From Aestuariivivens sediminicola (lineage in GTDB: Bacteria > Bacteroidota > Bacteroidia > Flavobacteriales > Flavobacteriaceae): a DNA stretch of 64,000 bases. Below the pieces are notes generated by a model. That model ran no database searches and was not told the DNA's origin. It saw only the letters and a list, made by a program, of their open reading frames with translations. The stretch covers positions 62,001-126,000 of the forward strand of contig NZ_JAKMCM010000003.1 of the NCBI RefSeq assembly GCF_022662015.1, given 5' to 3'. Each line of letters starts with the position of its first letter. Position 1 is the first letter of the stretch. Shown in pieces: positions 61,511-64,000 of this stretch. The translations under genes were made by a program, and so were the position numbers.

Positions 61511-62152
61511 ATGAAATATAAGTGTATCATCTTTGATTGTGATGGCGTTCTTGTTGACAGTGAAGGCATTTCAACCAGGATACTCGTGGAAATGTCCAGA
61601 GTATTAGGAGCGGAAATTGAAATGAATTTTGCTCTAGACTATTTCTCGGGAAAATCACTGCATAGTATATTGGAATTCATTGAAGGCAGGATCAATAAAA
61701 AACTTCCTGGTCATTTTGAGCAAGAATTCAGAAAACAAAGTTTTAGGGCCTTCAAGACAGAGTTAAGGCCAATCAAAGGAATCGTTAATGTTTTGAACAA
61801 CATTACTGTTCCTTATTGCGTGGCTTCAAGTGGACCACCGGAAAAAATAAGGTTAAATTTGACAACGACCGGACTCATTGAAAAGTTTGAGAACAGGATA
61901 TTCAGTAGTTATGAAATCGGAAGTTGGAAACCTGACCCTGGAATTTTTAAGCATGCAGCCAGGACCATGGGGTTTAAGCCAAGCGAGTGTGTTGTTATTG
62001 AGGATAGCGTGGCTGGAATTAAAGCGGCGAGAACAGGTGGATTTGATGTTTTTGGCTTTGCCAAAGGGAATAATCATTCTGAACTTGAACGTCTGGGAGC
62101 ACAAATATTCTTTGAAATGGAAAAGCTGTTGGACATGTTAAATGAACACTGA
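61511..62152 (+). CDS. HAD-family phosphatase
   Basis: 213 residues of the beta-phosphoglucomutase/YqaB-like HAD subgroup. Motif I is IIFDCDGVLVDSEG (Asp nucleophile and acid/base Asp). Motif II is CVASSGPP with the Ser. Motif III Lys is in GSWKPDPGIF, and motif IV is CVVIEDSVAGIKAARTGG. A helical cap of the C1 type lies between motifs I and II. Substrates are probably small phosphorylated sugars or nucleotides. It stands alone next to the tRNA locus. Confidence 0.9.
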   Translation: MKYKCIIFDCDGVLVDSEGISTRILVEMSRVLGAEIEMNFALDYFSGKSLHSILEFIEGRINKKLPGHFEQEFRKQSFRAFKTELRPIKGIVNVLNNITVPYCVASSGPPEKIRLNLTTTGLIEKFENRIFSSYEIGSWKPDPGIFKHAARTMGFKPSECVVIEDSVAGIKAARTGGFDVFGFAKGNNHSELERLGAQIFFEMEKLLDMLNEH

Positions 62153-62270
62153 CTAATGACTCATTGAGTTTACCTGAGTTTCAATTGGATAATTGATCTT
62201 CGAAATGGGTGCTACAAATTGTTTATAGGATTTGCTCTGGTTTCCGCATTCAGTGCTGTTTTAAAAGATT

Positions 62271-63128
62271 TTACAAGGAAATTTGTGCATATATGGGGCA
62301 ATGATCCGATAAAAATAATTCATTAAGCGTTTCGGCAAGTACCGCATATCTTTTTACACTATCAACATTTCTGATAAAAATATAGTCAATAAGTTTGCGC
62401 TTTTCAAACGGTCGGTGATCAAAACCACAGGTCGACCAGTCGGGTCCGTAGGTAAAGACTGCTGCCTTTTTTGAATCGACGAAAGCCCCTTTTTCCTTTG
62501 GATCTATTAGGGATTGAATACCTTCCGATTCCGGTGTGAGATTAAAATCGCCAGTCAGTATAACCGGCATATCACGGGCTATGGAAATGGATTTTTGTTT
62601 AATTAATTTAGCACTTTCAATTCGTGCCTGCTTGCCAATATGATCAAAATGGGTATTAATCACAACAAATTTTTTACCGGTTATTTTGTCTTTAAGAAGC
62701 ACCCAGGTAGCAATTCTTTCCAGATCGGCATCCCAACCTTTACTCACTTTTTTAGGGGTTTGACTGAGCCAAAACGTGTTACTTTTCAAAGCTTTGAATC
62801 TATCTTTGCGATAAAATATTGGAGCATATTCGCCTTTTTCCTTTCCGTCTTCCCTTCCAACACCGACAAAATCGTAGTCTTTTAAATTGGTTTTTAAATA
62901 ATTAAGTTGGTTTACCAGGACCTCCTGCATACCAATAATATCCAGATCGTAAAAGTGGAACATACGTATGATATTTTCTTTTCTGTAATTCCAATTTTGC
63001 TTGCCATCTTCAGGATTGTCATATCGTATATTGAATGACATGATTCTTAAATCGCTGGTCGTCTGCGCGAATAATAAGGGTGAAGAAAGAAATAAAGCGA
63101 GTATTAAAGTTAGCAGTTGTTTTTTCAT
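62271..63128 (-). CDS. Secreted endonuclease/exonuclease/phosphatase-family protein
   Basis: 285 residues with a cleavable signal peptide (LILALFLSSPLLFAQ). EEP-family motifs are LRIMSFNIRYDN, DIIGMQEVLVNQL with the metal Glu, VINTHFDHIG, VILTGDFNLTPES and KLIDYIFIRN, ending in LSDHCPIYAQISL with the catalytic His. It resembles extracellular phosphodiesterases of Bacteroidota. The exact substrate is unknown. The upstream gene, 36 nt away on the same strand, encodes an acyltransferase-like membrane protein. Confidence 0.9.
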   Translation of the reverse strand: MKKQLLTLILALFLSSPLLFAQTTSDLRIMSFNIRYDNPEDGKQNWNYRKENIIRMFHFYDLDIIGMQEVLVNQLNYLKTNLKDYDFVGVGREDGKEKGEYAPIFYRKDRFKALKSNTFWLSQTPKKVSKGWDADLERIATWVLLKDKITGKKFVVINTHFDHIGKQARIESAKLIKQKSISIARDMPVILTGDFNLTPESEGIQSLIDPKEKGAFVDSKKAAVFTYGPDWSTCGFDHRPFEKRKLIDYIFIRNVDSVKRYAVLAETLNELFLSDHCPIYAQISL

Positions 63129-63164
63129 AAGTCCTTTTTTTAGTATTCAGGTGATTAGAATGTC

Positions 63165-64000
63165 TTAAATTTTGATGAGAATCTTATTGCGGTACATCCA
63201 GAGCAGCAAAAGGGATTCAAGGCCCAATACTGCTAAAGCATTACATAGCAAAACCCAGTGCTCACTTAAAATGTTTCCAAGGGAAGCACTTGTAAAAATG
63301 TAAATAACTTCGTTGAACCACTGTTCTCCGATGGTAAGACTGAAATAATATATGAATATGGGATTGGTTCCAAAGAGTACGAAATAGACAGTCCAGTTTT
63401 TAATATTTTTTATGTCCACCAACCAGAAAAACAAGCTTAAAACCAATAATGCCCAACCTCCGGAAGCAAAAATGAAGGCCATTGAACAGATTCTTTTTAT
63501 GATTAAGGATATACCCGTAAAATCTAAAGCATAACCCAACATTAGAAAAATAATGCCTGCTGTTATTAAATAATTCAGTTTCTTTTTATTTTCCCAGGAA
63601 TTCAGCAAAATTTGTCCGGCCATAACGCCCCAAATCGTATGTGCTGCTGATGGGATTGCATTAATGGCCACCCAGCCATCCGAATTTATCTTTCCCATTA
63701 AAACCATATCCATCCAAGACCCGAAATTTTGACCCATGACCCAGGGATTATTAAAACCCTCGAGAGGAAAGAAGCGGTACAAGAGATCCGTTATTAATAC
63801 AAGGGACAAGGAAGCTATAAGCTGTTTTGTTAAACTAAAGCGCATTAAAAAAAATGCAATGAGTATGGTAACCGACAATTGACTCAGGACATTCCACAGT
63901 TCCCAAACCACCGCCTTACTATGAATGCAATGCAGTAAAACACCCAGAAATAAAAGGATTATACACCGTTTTACGATGTGTTTAAGTATTTGATTCTGGG
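63165..64000 (-). CDS. DUF5009 / NagX-like membrane acyltransferase (5' end outside window)
   Basis: The frame is open to the right edge, so the N-terminus is missing. A GTG at 63909-63911 lies inside the frame and is not the true start. About 278 residues are visible with seven or more helices. The upstream part reads KHIVKRCIILLFLGVLLHCI, typical of the second helix of this family. SGGWALLVLSLFFWLVDIKN (seen as GGWALLVLSLFFWLVDI) followed by VLFGTNPIFIYYFSL matches the end of heparan-alpha-glucosaminide N-acetyltransferase-like proteins. These are linked to amino-sugar uptake in Bacteroidota. The missing start would hold the acetyl-acceptor His loop. Confidence 0.75.
   Translation of the reverse strand, partial: QNQILKHIVKRCIILLFLGVLLHCIHSKAVVWELWNVLSQLSVTILIAFFLMRFSLTKQLIASLSLVLITDLLYRFFPLEGFNNPWVMGQNFGSWMDMVLMGKINSDGWVAINAIPSAAHTIWGVMAGQILLNSWENKKKLNYLITAGIIFLMLGYALDFTGISLIIKRICSMAFIFASGGWALLVLSLFFWLVDIKNIKNWTVYFVLFGTNPIFIYYFSLTIGEQWFNEVIYIFTSASLGNILSEHWVLLCNALAVLGLESLLLLWMYRNKILIKI

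Overview
This is a chromosomal stretch from a bacterium of the phylum Bacteroidota, almost certainly family Flavobacteriaceae. The evidence is the AT-rich sequence, gldI (gliding motility), the secD-secF fusion, the mutA/mutB methylmalonyl-CoA mutase pair, families such as DUF2911, DUF5683, DUF6122 and WbqC, the general lack of Shine-Dalgarno sequences, and about a dozen matches to the Bacteroidota -7 promoter element TAnnTTTG just upstream of genes. Several of these elements decide start codons (queE, ndk, the TPR gene, the secreted metalloprotease). Most genes are housekeeping or core genes. No integrase, transposase, CRISPR array or prophage was seen.

Layout. 1-2.9 kb: a FecR-type anti-sigma factor (cut by the window edge), its ECF sigma factor, and a divergent repeat-built lipoprotein. 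A 15-bp motif is shared by the upstream regions of the anti-sigma gene and the lipoprotein gene. 2.9-5.4 kb: a possible small RNA, ffh and folD. 5.4-11 kb: a tight leftward run (HerA-like ATPase, lipoprotein, YitT-family membrane protein, cupin, hydrolase, rluF, VOC protein). 11-12.3 kb: queE converging on a DUF2911 gene. 12.4-17.6 kb: gatC-gatA-gatB::aspS, in which GatB and aspartyl-tRNA synthetase are one 1113-residue protein. Its leader holds a promoter, a 15-residue peptide with eight asparagines, and a terminator with a competing antiterminator. 18-27.2 kb: gyrB, a metalloprotease, a DUF6588-like protein, mdh, an unknown protein and secDF. 27.5-33.6 kb: sulfatase, DUF192 protein, lgt, cyclophilin-FKBP fusion, gldI, a DHH phosphoesterase and divergent ndk. 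33.7-42.1 kb: csp, a DciA-like protein, recF, a TPR protein, ribH, two small membrane proteins, mutL, two rhomboids and a membrane-anchored EEP-family protein. 42.2-47.9 kb: parA-parB-DUF5683-dapB-lepB-WbqC-DUF6122, read leftward. 48-60.1 kb: M16 protease, mutB, lipoprotein, mutA, an FtsB/DivIC-like protein, udk, then a TonB receptor / PQQ sugar dehydrogenase / cytochrome c operon. 60.2-61.5 kb: a tRNA-Pro(UGG) locus with three about 200-bp tandem repeats in front of it and a duplicated 3' end behind it. 61.5-64 kb: a HAD phosphatase, a secreted EEP-family protein and a DUF5009/NagX-like membrane protein cut by the right edge.

The strongest candidate for an undescribed system is the gatCA-gatB::aspS operon. 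The enzyme set can charge tRNA-Asn by the indirect route (Asp-tRNA-Asn made by a non-discriminating AspRS, then amidated by GatCAB). The leader looks like a classical ribosome-stalling attenuator that senses asparaginyl-tRNA. Leader, fused synthetase and amidotransferase therefore fit together as a self-regulated Asn-tRNA supply unit. Other points worth following are the shared motif of the ECF cluster, the tRNA-Pro repeat locus, and the possible PQQ receptor in the sugar dehydrogenase operon.
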